From assembly GCF_010994375.1 (NCBI RefSeq), contig NZ_WHMA01000011.1, positions 33,469-97,468 on the forward strand: a stretch of DNA of 64,000 bases, in the 5' to 3' direction. The stretch's first letter is position 1. Every line of letters starts with the position of its first letter. The position numbers and the translations under genes are program-made. Shown here piece after piece: positions 37,418 to 46,563 of this stretch. This DNA is from Halomonas sp. NO4 (lineage in GTDB: Bacteria; Pseudomonadota; Gammaproteobacteria; Pseudomonadales; Halomonadaceae). Below the pieces are notes generated by a model that was not told the DNA's origin, did no database searches, and saw only the letters and a list, made by a program, of their open reading frames with translations.

Positions 37418-38424
37418 GCATTGCCGTCCACGCCGAGCACGACCTCGGCGGCGCCAACACCCTGGGCCTGCCCTGCGTCGCCGAGCGTTTTGCCGCGCCG
37501 CGCCATGTCGGCGAATTGCGCGAGGCGCTGGCCCTGGCGGGCGATCGCGGCTGGCCGCTGACCCTGCTCGGCGGCGGCAGCAACCTGATCCTGCCGGCCC
37601 GGCTACCCGGGCTGGTGGTGCAGCCGGCACTCGAGCGCTGGTGGCTGGAGCCGATGGGAGAGGGGGTGCGCGTCCATGCCGAGGCGGGGGTCGACTGGCA
37701 CCGCCTGGTGATGGCGCTCGCCGAGCGCGGCCTGTGGGGCACCGAGAACCTGGCGCTGATTCCCGGCCACTGCGGCGCCGCGCCGATCCAGAACATCGGC
37801 GCCTACGGCGTGGAACTCGGCGACGTTCTCGAGGCCGTTCACCTGCTGCATCGTGACGACGGCCGCGAGGCGGTGCTTGGCGCCGCGGAGTGCGCCTTCG
37901 GCTACCGCGACAGCGTCTTCAAGCGGGCGCTGGCGGACCGGGTGGTCATCACCCGACTGGTGCTGCGCCTGTCGCCGACGCCCCGGCCTCGCCTGGCCTA
38001 CGGCGACCTGGCAGGCCGGGTGGGCGAGGCGCCCACGCCGCTGGCCGTGGCCGAGGCGGTATGCGCGGTGCGCCGCGAGAAACTGCCCGACCCGGCGGAA
38101 CTGGGCAATGCCGGCAGCTTTTTCCACAACCCCGTGGTGACGGCCGACACCGCCGCGCGCTTGCTGCACGAGGCGCCGACCATGCCCCACTTCCCCCAGC
38201 CCGACGGCCGCGTCAAGCTGGCTGCCGGTTGGCTGATCGACCAGTGCGGCCTCAAGGGCTGGCGCGAGGGGCACTTCGGCGTGCACGACCGCCAGGCGCT
38301 GGTGCTGGTGCACTTCGGCGGCGGCAGCGCCGAGGAGCTGCTGGCCTTTGCCGACCGCGTCGCCGAGCAAGTCAGTAGCCGCTTCGGGGTGATGCTCCAG
38401 CGCGAGCCGCGTCTCGCCGGCTGA
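37414..38424 (+). CDS. murB: UDP-N-acetylenolpyruvoylglucosamine reductase MurB
   Basis: A 336-residue type I MurB. LLGGGSNLILPARLPGLVV and GAAPIQNIGAYGVELGD bind FAD; GNAGSFFHNP carries the catalytic serine; the C-terminal MLQREPRLAG carries the glutamate. The loop usually read IPGS/CVG is IPGHCG here. It reduces UDP-GlcNAc-enolpyruvate to UDP-MurNAc. TTG start at 37414 overlaps the phosphatase stop (TTGA), with GGAG 5 nt upstream. Confidence 0.93.
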   Translation: MSIAVHAEHDLGGANTLGLPCVAERFAAPRHVGELREALALAGDRGWPLTLLGGGSNLILPARLPGLVVQPALERWWLEPMGEGVRVHAEAGVDWHRLVMALAERGLWGTENLALIPGHCGAAPIQNIGAYGVELGDVLEAVHLLHRDDGREAVLGAAECAFGYRDSVFKRALADRVVITRLVLRLSPTPRPRLAYGDLAGRVGEAPTPLAVAEAVCAVRREKLPDPAELGNAGSFFHNPVVTADTAARLLHEAPTMPHFPQPDGRVKLAAGWLIDQCGLKGWREGHFGVHDRQALVLVHFGGGSAEELLAFADRVAEQVSSRFGVMLQREPRLAG

Positions 38425-38455
38425 CTTTCCCCTGCGGCCTTCGGTGCCGCCCTAA

Positions 38456-38490
38456 ACGCCATCGCCCGCGCAGAGCGCGGGCGATGGCGT
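38456..38490. terminator. 15-bp perfect hairpin between murB and rne
   Basis: The arm at 38456-38470 pairs perfectly with 38476-38490 across loop CAGAG. The genes converge here, so it could end transcripts from both sides. No T run follows, so termination strength is uncertain. Confidence 0.65.
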
Positions 38491-38511
38491 AAGCGGCGCA
38501 GCGGGTAAGCC

Positions 38512-41500
38512 TCAGCCCTGGTTACCCTCCCGGCCCTTGGCCTCCTGCTCACGACGGCGGATCTCACGCGGGTCGTTGTGCGCGCGGCGGCGCCGCCGCC
38601 GTGCCGTGGCTTCCGCTGCCTTGTCGGCTGCCTCGCCCGGGGCCTTGGGTGCTTCCGCCTTGGTCGTTTCCGGCTTGGCTTCGGCGGGTTTGCTCTCGCC
38701 CTTGGGGGGTTCCGGCTTGGCTTCGGCGGGTTTGCACTCGCCCTTGGGGGGTTCCGGCTTGGTCTCGGCGGGCTTGTCCGTCGGTTTGGTGCCGGCTTTC
38801 GGGGCTTGAGCCTTGGGGCTCTCCGCCTGGGCTTCGGCAGGTTTCTCAGCCGGCTTCTCGGCCTTGGGCGTTCCCGCCTTGCCTTCGGCGGGCTTGTCGG
38901 CCGCCTTGGTTTCCGCTGTCGGTGCTTTGGCCTTGGGCGCTTCCGGCTTGGTTTCGGCAGGTTTCTCGGTCGGCTTGCCTTCGGCCTTCGGCGCTTCCGC
39001 CTTGGCTTCGGCGGGTTTGTCAGCCGGCTTGGTTTCCGCTGTCGGTGCTTGGGCCTTGGACGCTTCGGGCTTGGTTTCGGCAGGTTTCTCGGTCGGCTTC
39101 TCGGTCTTGGGCACTTCCGCCTTGGCTTCGGCGGGCTTGTCAGCCGGCTTAGTTTCCGCTGTCGGTGCCTGGGCCTTGGGCGCTTCCGGCTTGGCTTCGG
39201 CAGGTTTCTCGGTCGGCTGGCCTTCGGCCTTCGCCGCTTCCACCTTGGCTTCGGCGGCTTTCTCGGCGGGCTTGTCCGCCTTGGTTTCCGCTTTCGGTGC
39301 TTGGGGCTCGGGCGCTTCCGGCTTGGCCTCCGATGCAGCAGCCTTCACCTCGGCGGGGGTGTCCGCGGCCTTGGCCTCGGCAGCCTCGGCCTGCAGGCGC
39401 TCCTGCTCGGCCTCGGCCTGGGGATTGATGGCGTGCTGGCGCGAGCGATTGCGCGGGTTGTTGCGCGTGCGCTTGGGCTTGCCACTGTCGGCCTTGGCGG
39501 CCTCAGCGTTCTTGTCCGCCGTCGGCTTCTCCTGAGCCTTGTCGCTGCCCTTGTCGGCGGGCTTGTCGCTGCCCTTGTCGGCGGGCTTGTCGCTGCCCTT
39601 GTCAGCGGGCTTGTCGTTGCCCTTGTCGGGGGTCTGGCCCTTGCGTGGCGCATCGCGACCCCGGCCGCCGTCGCGGGCCGCCGGCTTGTCTGTCGGCGTC
39701 GTGCGGCCACCACGGCCGCCGCGACCACCACGACGGCCCTCATCGCCCTCGGCGCGAGCCTCGCTACGGCTGGTGTCGGCGGAGCGTCCTCCGCGCTGGC
39801 TGCGCGTGTCGTCGCGACCCTCGGTGCGTTCGCCGCGCGGTCGACGGTTCCGGCCCCGCTCGCCGCGGGGCTCACCGCCGCTGCGCTCGGGTGGGGCGGT
39901 TTTCTCGCTAGGCTTGGCGGCCGTCTTGTCCTCGGGCTCGCCGTCTTCGCCGGTGCCCAGCCACTTGGCCACGCCCTTCACTAGCCGCCCGAGCACGCCG
40001 GCCGGTGCCGGCAGGGTGGCCGGGGGCGTCGGAGTGGCAGGCTCCTGGGCCTGCAGGGAGGCGGGGGCCGGCTCGTTGTGGATTACCGTCTTCACCGCGG
40101 CTTCGGCACGGGCGGCGGGCTTGGCCGAGCTGGTGTCGGGCTCCTTGCCCACTTCGCTCTCGGTGGAGAGCTCGAAGCTCGACTTGTCGAGGGTGCCTTC
40201 CTCCTCGACGTGGTCGTCACGCAGGCGCTGCACGTCATAGTGCGGCGTGTGCATATCGGGGCTTGGCAGGACAACCACGCGCACATCCTGGCGACGCTCG
40301 ATGTCGGCAAGCACGGTGCGCTTCTCGTTGAGCAGGTAGGTGGCCACCGGCACCGGCAGGATGGCGCGGATCTGGGCGCTGCGTTCCTTCATGGCCTCTT
40401 CCTCGATCAGGCGCATGATGGAGAGCGAGATGGAGCGCACGTCGCGGATGGTGCCCTGGCCGTTGCAGCGCGGGCAGACCACGCCGCTGGTCTCGCCCAG
40501 CGAGGGGCGGAGTCGCTGTCGCGACATCTCCATCAGCCCGAAGCGCGAGATGCGGCCGATCTGCACCCGCGCGCGGTCGAGCTTGAGCGCGTCACGCATG
40601 CGGTTTTCGACGTCGCGCTGGTTGCGGGCCGGGCTCATGTCGATGAAATCGATCACCACCAGCCCACCGATGTCACGCAGACGCAGCTGGCGGGCGATCT
40701 CGTCGGCCGCTTCCAGGTTGGTCTGCAGAGCGGTCTCCTCGATGTCGCTGCCGCGGGTGGCACGCGCCGAGTTGATGTCGATGGAGACCAGCGCTTCGGT
40801 GTGATCGATGACGATGGAGCCGCCGGAAGGCAGTTTGACTTCACGCTCGTAGGCGGTCTCGATCTGCGATTCGATCTGGAAGCGCGAGAAGAGCGGTACC
40901 TCGTCGGCGTAGAGCTTGATCTTCTGCTGGTAGGAGGGCATCACCTGGCGGATGAAGGCCAGGGCGTCCTGGTGCACCTGCTCGCTGTCGATCAGCACCT
41001 CGCCGATGTCCTGGCGGAGGTAGTCGCGCATGGCGCGGATGATGACGTTGGACTCGCGGTAGATCAGGAAGGGCGCCGAGCGCTTGCCGGCCTCCTCGGT
41101 GATCGCCTCCCACACCTGGACGAGATAGTCGAGGTCCCACTGCAGCTCCTCGGGGGAGCGGCCGATGCCGGCGGTGCGTACGATCACGCCCATCTTGTCG
41201 GGCACGGTGAGCTGGCCCATGGCTTCCTTGAGCTGGCTGCGCTCCTCGCCCTCGATGCGCCGCGAGATGCCGCCGGCGCGCGGGTTGTTGGGCATCAGCA
41301 CCAGGAAGCGGCCGGCCAGGCTGATGAAGGTGGTCAGCGCTGCGCCCTTGTTGCCGCGCTCCTCCTTGTCCACCTGGACGATGACTTCCTGGCCCTCCTT
41401 GAGCACCTCCTTGATGCTGGGGCGTCCGGAGGTCTCCTTGAGGAAGTACTCGCGGGCTACCTCCTTGAGGGGCAGGAAGCCGTGGCGATCGGCGCCGAAG

Positions 41501-41676
41501 TCGACGAAGGCGGCTTCCAGGGAGGGTTCGACGCGGGTGATGCGTCCGCGATAGATGTTAGCTTTCTTCTGTTCCCGGGCACCGGATTCGATGTCCAGGT
41601 CGTAAAGGCGTTGACCATCGACCAGAGCGACCCGCAGCTCTTCCGGCTGGGTCGCATTGATGAGCATCCGTTTCAT
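38512..41676 (-). CDS. rne: Ribonuclease E
   Basis: A 1054-residue RNase E. Residues 1-520 hold the S1 domain ([21 protein letters not shown]), the DNase I-like core with the metal-binding aspartates ([22 protein letters not shown]) and zinc link CPRCNGQG. The rest is low complexity: acidic/basic and RG-rich (about 590-680), KGSDKPAD repeats (684-714) and a long [14 protein letters not shown] repeat tract (about 790-1010), ending in an arginine-rich region and [13 protein letters not shown]. The tail would bind RNA and degradosome partners. [10 protein letters not shown] at 41676 is the conserved start; a codon 12 nt upstream is less likely. Confidence 0.95.
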   Translation of the reverse strand: MKRMLINATQPEELRVALVDGQRLYDLDIESGAREQKKANIYRGRITRVEPSLEAAFVDFGADRHGFLPLKEVAREYFLKETSGRPSIKEVLKEGQEVIVQVDKEERGNKGAALTTFISLAGRFLVLMPNNPRAGGISRRIEGEERSQLKEAMGQLTVPDKMGVIVRTAGIGRSPEELQWDLDYLVQVWEAITEEAGKRSAPFLIYRESNVIIRAMRDYLRQDIGEVLIDSEQVHQDALAFIRQVMPSYQQKIKLYADEVPLFSRFQIESQIETAYEREVKLPSGGSIVIDHTEALVSIDINSARATRGSDIEETALQTNLEAADEIARQLRLRDIGGLVVIDFIDMSPARNQRDVENRMRDALKLDRARVQIGRISRFGLMEMSRQRLRPSLGETSGVVCPRCNGQGTIRDVRSISLSIMRLIEEEAMKERSAQIRAILPVPVATYLLNEKRTVLADIERRQDVRVVVLPSPDMHTPHYDVQRLRDDHVEEEGTLDKSSFELSTESEVGKEPDTSSAKPAARAEAAVKTVIHNEPAPASLQAQEPATPTPPATLPAPAGVLGRLVKGVAKWLGTGEDGEPEDKTAAKPSEKTAPPERSGGEPRGERGRNRRPRGERTEGRDDTRSQRGGRSADTSRSEARAEGDEGRRGGRGGRGGRTTPTDKPAARDGGRGRDAPRKGQTPDKGNDKPADKGSDKPADKGSDKPADKGSDKAQEKPTADKNAEAAKADSGKPKRTRNNPRNRSRQHAINPQAEAEQERLQAEAAEAKAADTPAEVKAAASEAKPEAPEPQAPKAETKADKPAEKAAEAKVEAAKAEGQPTEKPAEAKPEAPKAQAPTAETKPADKPAEAKAEVPKTEKPTEKPAETKPEASKAQAPTAETKPADKPAEAKAEAPKAEGKPTEKPAETKPEAPKAKAPTAETKAADKPAEGKAGTPKAEKPAEKPAEAQAESPKAQAPKAGTKPTDKPAETKPEPPKGECKPAEAKPEPPKGESKPAEAKPETTKAEAPKAPGEAADKAAEATARRRRRRAHNDPREIRRREQEAKGREGNQG
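38669..38752. repeat. 42-bp tandem repeat in rne
   Basis: Two adjacent 42-bp units, nearly identical (GCTCTC against GCACTC), encode 14-residue repeats of the type [14 protein letters not shown]. More diverged copies of the same theme extend to about 39300, which makes the rne tail prone to length change. Confidence 0.75.
39538..39632. repeat. 24-bp tandem repeat in rne, four copies
   Basis: CTTGTCGCTGCCCTTGTCGG plus CGGG recurs in three full and one partial copies; it encodes the octapeptide DKGSDKPA repeated on the minus strand. Confidence 0.8.
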
Positions 41677-42253
41677 GTCGTCTCGCAAACTGGACGCGCC
41701 GGCGAGCCTCGACGAAGGCGAACCTCTGGTGCTGCGTGCTTGTGCTCAGCGTATGTCGCGGATGCGCAGTGGCGCCCGACCGGTACCGGGCCCGTGCGGG
41801 CTCGGCACGACATGATCCTGTTGAGTACGCGGTGGAGGCTGGACATGTCTCGGCGGGTCTCTGTGCCCATCCGGCCCTGCGGTCTCCACCAGACACCTGG
41901 CATTCATCGATTCGCCAACGCCGGCCACCAGCACGATGTTGAACGATTCCCGTGGCCACCGCTCGCCCCGAAGGGGGTAGCGAGCCGGGATCCGGGCGTG
42001 GCGTTACTGCTTGTCTCTGTCTTCGTCACTCGTCGGCGGCGGGCCCCCCCGATACACGTCAAGTACTGGGGGCGTCGCGGCCTGATTTCGTCGCTCCGGC
42101 CTGCGTGTCTGTCGGGCAGGCGCTAGGGGACCGAAGGGATCCATCCGAGCGAGCTCGCAATATAGCAGCAATGGGGGGGTGCAGCAATTGGCGCAGGATG
42201 GGGCGCAGTGCGATAGAATGCCGATTCACAACGACTTCTCGAGCGGGAGAGCC
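41677..42253. other. Long divergent leader region between rne and rluC
   Basis: About 580 bp without a supported gene. Both genes start here. RNase E mRNAs usually have long structured leaders through which the enzyme cuts its own message, and several GC-rich inverted segments lie within 250 nt of the rne start (for example around 41780-41810), but no conserved leader motif can be confirmed by eye. Reading frames in it lack ribosome sites and family features. Confidence 0.5.
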
Positions 42254-43201
42254 ATGACCGAGGGACGCGACGTGCAGTGGGTGGAAGTGGGCGAGGGCCA
42301 GGCCGGCCAGCGCATCGACAACTTCCTGGTGACGCGTCTGAAAGGGGTGCCGCGCGCGCTCATCTATCGCATCGTGCGCAAGGGCGAGGTGCGGGTGAAC
42401 AAGAAGCGGGTGAAGGCCGATACACGTCTGGCGCCCGGCGACCTGGTGCGCATTCCGCCCCTGAGGTTGACTCCCCGCGAGGCAGTGCGCGAGGTGAGCG
42501 ACAACCTGCGCAACCTGCTGGCCGGCAGCGTCCTGGTGGAAGGGCGCGACTGGCTGGTGGTCAACAAGCCGGCGGGGCTTGCCGTGCACGGTGGCAGTGG
42601 CGTCAAGATCGGCTTGATCGAGGCGCTGCGGCAGGTGCGCGAGGACCTGGACTTCCTGGAACTCGTCCACCGCCTGGACCGCGAGACCTCGGGCTGTCTG
42701 CTGCTCGCCAAGTCACGCCCGGCGCTGCTCGCCCTCAACGAGTCGCTCAAGCAGCGTGGCATGGACAAGCAGTACCTGGCACTGGTCGCGGGACGCTGGC
42801 CGGCGCGTCGCGACTTCGTCAGTGCGCGCCTGGATCGTTACACCCTGGCCAACGGCGAACGTCGGGTGCGGGTCGACGCCGAGGGCAAGGTGGCGCGAAC
42901 GCGTTTTGCGGTACGCGAGACACTCCCCAAGGCAACGCTGGTCGAGGCCGAGCCGGTGACCGGGCGTACCCACCAGATTCGCGTTCACGCCGCCCATGCC
43001 GGCTATGCACTGCTCGGCGACGACAAGTACGGCACCCGCGAGGGAGAGGCGCTGGCCCGGCAGCTGGGTCTGTCGCGGCTCTTCCTGCACGCCGCGGCGC
43101 TCACCTTCCCGGAGCCGACCAGCGGTCGGCCGGTGCAGATTCGCGCGCCGCTGCCCGATGACCTGGAGGGCGTGCTGGCGCGCGCCCGGGCGCTCGGTTG
43201 A
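42254..43201 (+). CDS. rluC: 23S rRNA pseudouridine synthase RluC
   Basis: A 315-residue pseudouridine synthase: S4-like RNA-binding domain (about 20-80: GQRIDNFLVTRLKGVPRALI) followed by the RluA-type catalytic domain with VHRLDRETSG (catalytic aspartate) and EPVTGRTHQIRVH. RluC modifies 23S rRNA positions 955, 2504 and 2580 in E. coli. GGGAGAG precedes the ATG at 42254. Divergence from rne and linkage to the HAD and sppA genes is the usual gammaproteobacterial order. Confidence 0.95.
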   Translation: MTEGRDVQWVEVGEGQAGQRIDNFLVTRLKGVPRALIYRIVRKGEVRVNKKRVKADTRLAPGDLVRIPPLRLTPREAVREVSDNLRNLLAGSVLVEGRDWLVVNKPAGLAVHGGSGVKIGLIEALRQVREDLDFLELVHRLDRETSGCLLLAKSRPALLALNESLKQRGMDKQYLALVAGRWPARRDFVSARLDRYTLANGERRVRVDAEGKVARTRFAVRETLPKATLVEAEPVTGRTHQIRVHAAHAGYALLGDDKYGTREGEALARQLGLSRLFLHAAALTFPEPTSGRPVQIRAPLPDDLEGVLARARALG

Positions 43202-43261
43202 GGCCGGGCCCGCGACGACCACAGCCAACACCTGACACCCCATGACGAAAGCGGAGTGGCG

Positions 43262-43912
43262 ATGCGCTACCGACTGGTGATCTTCGACTGGGACGGCACC
43301 CTGATGGACTCCGCCGCCCGCATCGTGTCCAGCATGCAGGCGGCCGCCCGCGAGGCGGGCTGGGGGGAGCTCGACGACGCGGCGGTGCGCGACATCATCG
43401 GCCTGGGGCTGCCCGAAGCCATCGCGCGGCTTTGTCCGAGCATCGACCCCGAGCGCGCGGAACTGCTGCGCAGCCGCTACGCCTTTCATTTCGTGCAGGG
43501 CGACACCACGCCGATGCGTTTCTTCCCCGGCGTGGTCGAGGGCATCGCGCGGCTGCGCACCCCGGCCGAGCGCCGCCTGGCGGTGGCCACCGGCAAGAGT
43601 CGCAAAGGGCTCGACCGGGTCTTCCGCGAGAGCGACAGCGGTCACTGGTTCCACGCCAGCCGCACCGCCGACCTGACGCGCTCCAAGCCCCATCCGCAGA
43701 TGCTCGAGGAACTTCTGGCCGAGCTCGACGTCGCTGCCGAGGAGGCGGTGATGGTCGGCGATACCGAGTACGATCTGGAGATGGCGCGCGCGCTGGGCAT
43801 GGATCGCGTCGCGGTGACCTGGGGTGTGCACGCCCCGGCCAGGCTGGCGGCCAGCGAGCCCGTGTTCACGGCGCGCACGGTCGAGGCGATGTTCGACTGG
43901 CTCGATCGCTGA
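43262..43912 (+). CDS. HAD-family phosphatase (phosphoglycolate phosphatase-like)
   Basis: A 216-residue HAD-IA hydrolase: FDWDGTLMDS (nucleophile), ATGKSRKGL (motif II), TRSKPHPQML (lysine) and MVGDTEYDLEMA (motif IV). In this location it is usually annotated as a Gph-like or beta-phosphoglucomutase-like phosphatase; the substrate is not settled. GGAG lies 5 nt before ATG 43262; an in-frame GTG is 6 nt upstream. Confidence 0.85.
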   Translation: MRYRLVIFDWDGTLMDSAARIVSSMQAAAREAGWGELDDAAVRDIIGLGLPEAIARLCPSIDPERAELLRSRYAFHFVQGDTTPMRFFPGVVEGIARLRTPAERRLAVATGKSRKGLDRVFRESDSGHWFHASRTADLTRSKPHPQMLEELLAELDVAAEEAVMVGDTEYDLEMARALGMDRVAVTWGVHAPARLAASEPVFTARTVEAMFDWLDR

Positions 43913-43985
43913 GCCAGCCGCGCCGCAGCACGAGTCGCCGGGGAACGGCGACAGGCAGGCAACGGCAACAGGAGAGCAGGCGGCA

Positions 43986-45080
43986 ATGAGCGACGACAAG
44001 CGAGACGACCCCTGGACCCGCGGTCCCGAACAGCCCCCGCGGCGCTCCGGCGAGGCCGGCGAGACGCCGCCCGGGACCGCGGACTCGGAGAAGGCGGAAC
44101 CGGAAAGCGAAAGCGCCGATACGCTTCGCGAGCGCCAGCGCCTGGCCGAGATCGAGATGCTCGATCGTTGGATCGGCGGGGTGCTGGTGGAGCAGCGGCG
44201 CACGCGACGCTGGAAGCTCTTCTTCCGGTTCTTCTTTGCGGCGCTGATCCTCGCGTCGCTGGCGGCCACGCTCTACGGGCTCTGGGCGGCGCCGATGACC
44301 AGCGAGCCCGAACGGCCGCACCTGGGCGTGGTCGAGGTGCGGGGCGCCATCGACGCCGAATCGCCGGCCAGCGCCGAGCGTATCATCACCGGCCTCAACC
44401 GGGCCTGGGAGGCGTCCGCCGCCGAGGCGGTAGTGCTACACATCGACAGCCCCGGGGGCAGCCCGGTGCAGTCGCAGCGAATCTACGACGAGATTATGCG
44501 GCTGCGGAGCGAGGGCGACAAGCCGATCATCGCGGTGATCGAGGACGTGGGGGCCAGCGGTGCCTACTACATTGCCGCCGCGGCGGACGAGGTGGTGGCG
44601 TCGCCCGCCAGCCTGGTGGGCTCCATCGGCGTGATCTTCTCCAGCTTCGGCCTCGAGGAGGCCATTGACCGCCTCGGCGTGGAGCGGCGCGTCTACACCG
44701 CCGGCGAGAACAAGGCGTTCCTCGACCCCTTCTCCGAGGTGGAGCCGGAGCAGCGGCGCTTCTGGCAATCCGTGCTAGATACCACCCATCGCCAGTTCAT
44801 CGAGGCCGTGCGCGAGGGGCGCGGTGATCGCCTGGCCGACGACGAGCGGCTGTTCAGCGGGCTGATCTGGAGCGGCGAGCAGGCGCTCTCGCTGGGCCTG
44901 GTGGATACCCTCGACAGCCTTGGCGGGGTGGCGCGAGCGCGTCTCGGCGAGGTGCGTCTGCACGACTACACGCCGCGCCTTGATCCCTTCGAGCGGCTGA
45001 GTCGCCGTTTCGGCCGAGTGGCCATGGAGTGGCTCGGCGTGCCCTCGAGCCATTCGCCGGTACGCTATCAGCTGCCCTGA
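43986..45080 (+). CDS. SppA/SohB-like S49 signal-peptide peptidase
   Basis: A 364-residue single-domain S49 serine protease. A cytoplasmic hydrophilic N-terminus of about 75 residues is followed by one helix (FFRFFFAALILASLAATLYG). Catalytic Ser is in ASGAYYIA and Lys in ENKAFLDPF. It degrades leftover signal peptides and membrane fragments. The length is about half that of E. coli SppA, so it would need to form oligomers. It converges with maf, overlapping by 13 bp. Confidence 0.88.
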   Translation: MSDDKRDDPWTRGPEQPPRRSGEAGETPPGTADSEKAEPESESADTLRERQRLAEIEMLDRWIGGVLVEQRRTRRWKLFFRFFFAALILASLAATLYGLWAAPMTSEPERPHLGVVEVRGAIDAESPASAERIITGLNRAWEASAAEAVVLHIDSPGGSPVQSQRIYDEIMRLRSEGDKPIIAVIEDVGASGAYYIAAAADEVVASPASLVGSIGVIFSSFGLEEAIDRLGVERRVYTAGENKAFLDPFSEVEPEQRRFWQSVLDTTHRQFIEAVREGRGDRLADDERLFSGLIWSGEQALSLGLVDTLDSLGGVARARLGEVRLHDYTPRLDPFERLSRRFGRVAMEWLGVPSSHSPVRYQLP

Positions 45081-45661
45081 GGGCCCAGTGGATCGAGCCC
45101 CGCCTCGCGCAGCAGGGTGCACAGGCGGATCAGTGGCAGGCCAATCAGGGTGTTGGGGTCGTCGCCCTCGAGTTTCTCGAACAGCGCGATGCCCAGGCCC
45201 TCCATGCGGAAGCTGCCGGCGCTGTCCAGCGGCTGCTCGCGCTCGACGTAGGCGGCGATCTCCGCTTCGCTCAGGTCGCGAAACACTACCTCGAAGCGCT
45301 CGTGGCATACCTGATGGCGACCGCTGGCGGTATCGAGCAGCGCCAGGCCGGTGAGAAACCGCACCCGCTGGCCCGAGAAGCGTGCCAGCTGGCTCCGGGC
45401 CGTGGCGGCGTCGCCAGGCTTGCCGAGGATCGCTCCCTCGAACAGGGCCACCTGGTCGGAGCCGATGATCAGGTGGGCGGGGTAGGTGGCCGCCAGCCGG
45501 CTCGCCTTGGAGAGCGCCAGGCGATGCACCAGCGCCTCCGGCGACTCTCCCGCGCGGGGCGTCTCGTCGATGTCGGGGCTGACCCAGATGTAGGGGAGTC
45601 CCAGGCGGTCGAGCAGCTGGCGGCGAAAGGGCGAGCCGGAGGCGAGGACAAGACGTGACAT
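45068..45661 (-). CDS. maf: Maf-family nucleotide pyrophosphatase
   Basis: A 197-residue Maf protein: LVLASGSPFRRQLLDRLG, SPDIDETPRAGESPEALV, IIGSDQVALFEG and SAGSFRMEGLGI. The SPFR and GSDQ forms point to the YceF type (m7GTP pyrophosphatase) and not YhdE. It removes modified nucleotides. AAGGAG lies 6 nt before the start. Confidence 0.9.
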   Translation of the reverse strand: MSRLVLASGSPFRRQLLDRLGLPYIWVSPDIDETPRAGESPEALVHRLALSKASRLAATYPAHLIIGSDQVALFEGAILGKPGDAATARSQLARFSGQRVRFLTGLALLDTASGRHQVCHERFEVVFRDLSEAEIAAYVEREQPLDSAGSFRMEGLGIALFEKLEGDDPNTLIGLPLIRLCTLLREAGLDPLGPQGS

Positions 45662-45758
45662 GCAGGGCTCCTTCGGCGAGGAATGGAGGGTGGGCCGCTG
45701 CCCGCGAGAGGCCGATACACGCCCCAGTATGCCACGTCGGGGTGGCGGCGCGACGGCT

Positions 45759-45787
45759 TTGACAGGGGCGGGGGGAGTGCCTATCAT
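45759..45787 (+). promoter_or_regulatory. Consensus sigma-70 promoter for yceD-rpmF-fab genes
   Basis: TTGACA (45759-45764), a 17-bp spacer and TATCAT (45782-45787). The start point should be about 45793-45795, only a few bases before the yceD ATG at 45797, so the message would be nearly leaderless. Confidence 0.7.
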
Positions 45788-45796
45788 TGCGCGCCT

Positions 45797-46324
45797 ATGT
45801 TGACCTCACGACTTCCTGACAGGGTCGAGCCCTACAAGCTCGCCGCCCGCGCCGAGCACCTCGAGGGCCTTGTGGCCCTGGCGGGGTTCGAGCGGCTGGC
45901 CGAACAGGTGGGGGCGCAGGCCGGCGAGTGCCGAGTATGGCTCGACTTTGCCATCGACAGCCAGGGGCGTCGCGAGATCCGCGGCCGCCTGGAGGCCGAG
46001 CTGCAGCTGCCGTGTCGGCGCTGCCTCGAGCCCCTGGCGCAGCGCGTCGAGAGCGAGTTCCTGCTGGGCATGGTTACCAGCGATGCCCTGGCGGCGGAGT
46101 TGCCGACCAGCCACGAGCCGGTGCTGGTGGAAGACGAACAGCTGAACCTGCTGGTGGTGGTGGAGGACGAGCTGATCCTCAGCCTGCCCCAGTCGGTCTA
46201 CCACGACGAGGCGCAGTGTGGCGTCTCGCGCGACCAGCTGAGCAGCGGCAAGGAGGCCGAGTCCTCGGAGTCACCTGCCGCGAGTCCCTTCGAGGTGCTG
46301 CGCCGCCTCAAGGGCAAACCCTGA
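45797..46324 (+). CDS. yceD: YceD family protein (DUF177)
   Basis: A 175-residue DUF177 protein with the paired cysteines PCRRCLEPLAQRVESEF and the C-terminal DEAQCGVSRDQL. YceD precedes rpmF in most bacteria and has been linked to 23S rRNA or large-subunit maturation. The ATG at 45797 gives the conserved start MLTSRLPDRVEP. No Shine-Dalgarno site precedes it and the promoter is immediately upstream. Confidence 0.9.
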   Translation: MLTSRLPDRVEPYKLAARAEHLEGLVALAGFERLAEQVGAQAGECRVWLDFAIDSQGRREIRGRLEAELQLPCRRCLEPLAQRVESEFLLGMVTSDALAAELPTSHEPVLVEDEQLNLLVVVEDELILSLPQSVYHDEAQCGVSRDQLSSGKEAESSESPAASPFEVLRRLKGKP

Positions 46325-46357
46325 TTTCTTGATCGATTCACTCTGGAGTGTGAACCC

Positions 46358-46528
46358 ATGGCAGTTCAACAGAACCGCAAGACCCGTTCGAAGCGCGGCA
46401 TGCGTCGCAGCCACGACGCCCTGAGCGCCCCGACCCTGTCTCAGGACAAGGAGACCGGCACCACTCACCTGCGCCATCACGTTTCCCCCGACGGCTTCTA
46501 TCGCGGCCGCAAGGTCGTCGACGTTTGA
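46358..46528 (+). CDS. rpmF: 50S ribosomal protein L32
   Basis: A 56-residue L32: [20 protein letters not shown], then [33 protein letters not shown]. It lacks the zinc-binding cysteines of the C+ form. CTGGAG precedes the ATG. Linkage yceD-rpmF-plsX couples ribosome and lipid genes, as in E. coli. Confidence 0.96.
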   Translation: MAVQQNRKTRSKRGMRRSHDALSAPTLSQDKETGTTHLRHHVSPDGFYRGRKVVDV

Positions 46529-46563
46529 GTTGACGTCTCGCCGATAGCGCCTGGCAGACCCGC

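Noticed and set aside
37747..37800. MurB loop IPGHCG instead of the usual IPGS/CVG
   Set aside because: All other FAD and catalytic motifs are intact, so this is probably neutral variation.
38640..39640. Periodic DNA in this region considered as a CRISPR or minisatellite array
   Set aside because: Repeats are in frame within rne and encode its low-complexity tail; no unique spacers.
45068..45080. 13-bp overlap of the convergent sppA-like and maf genes
   Set aside because: Common in compact genomes; both reading frames are fully conserved in form.
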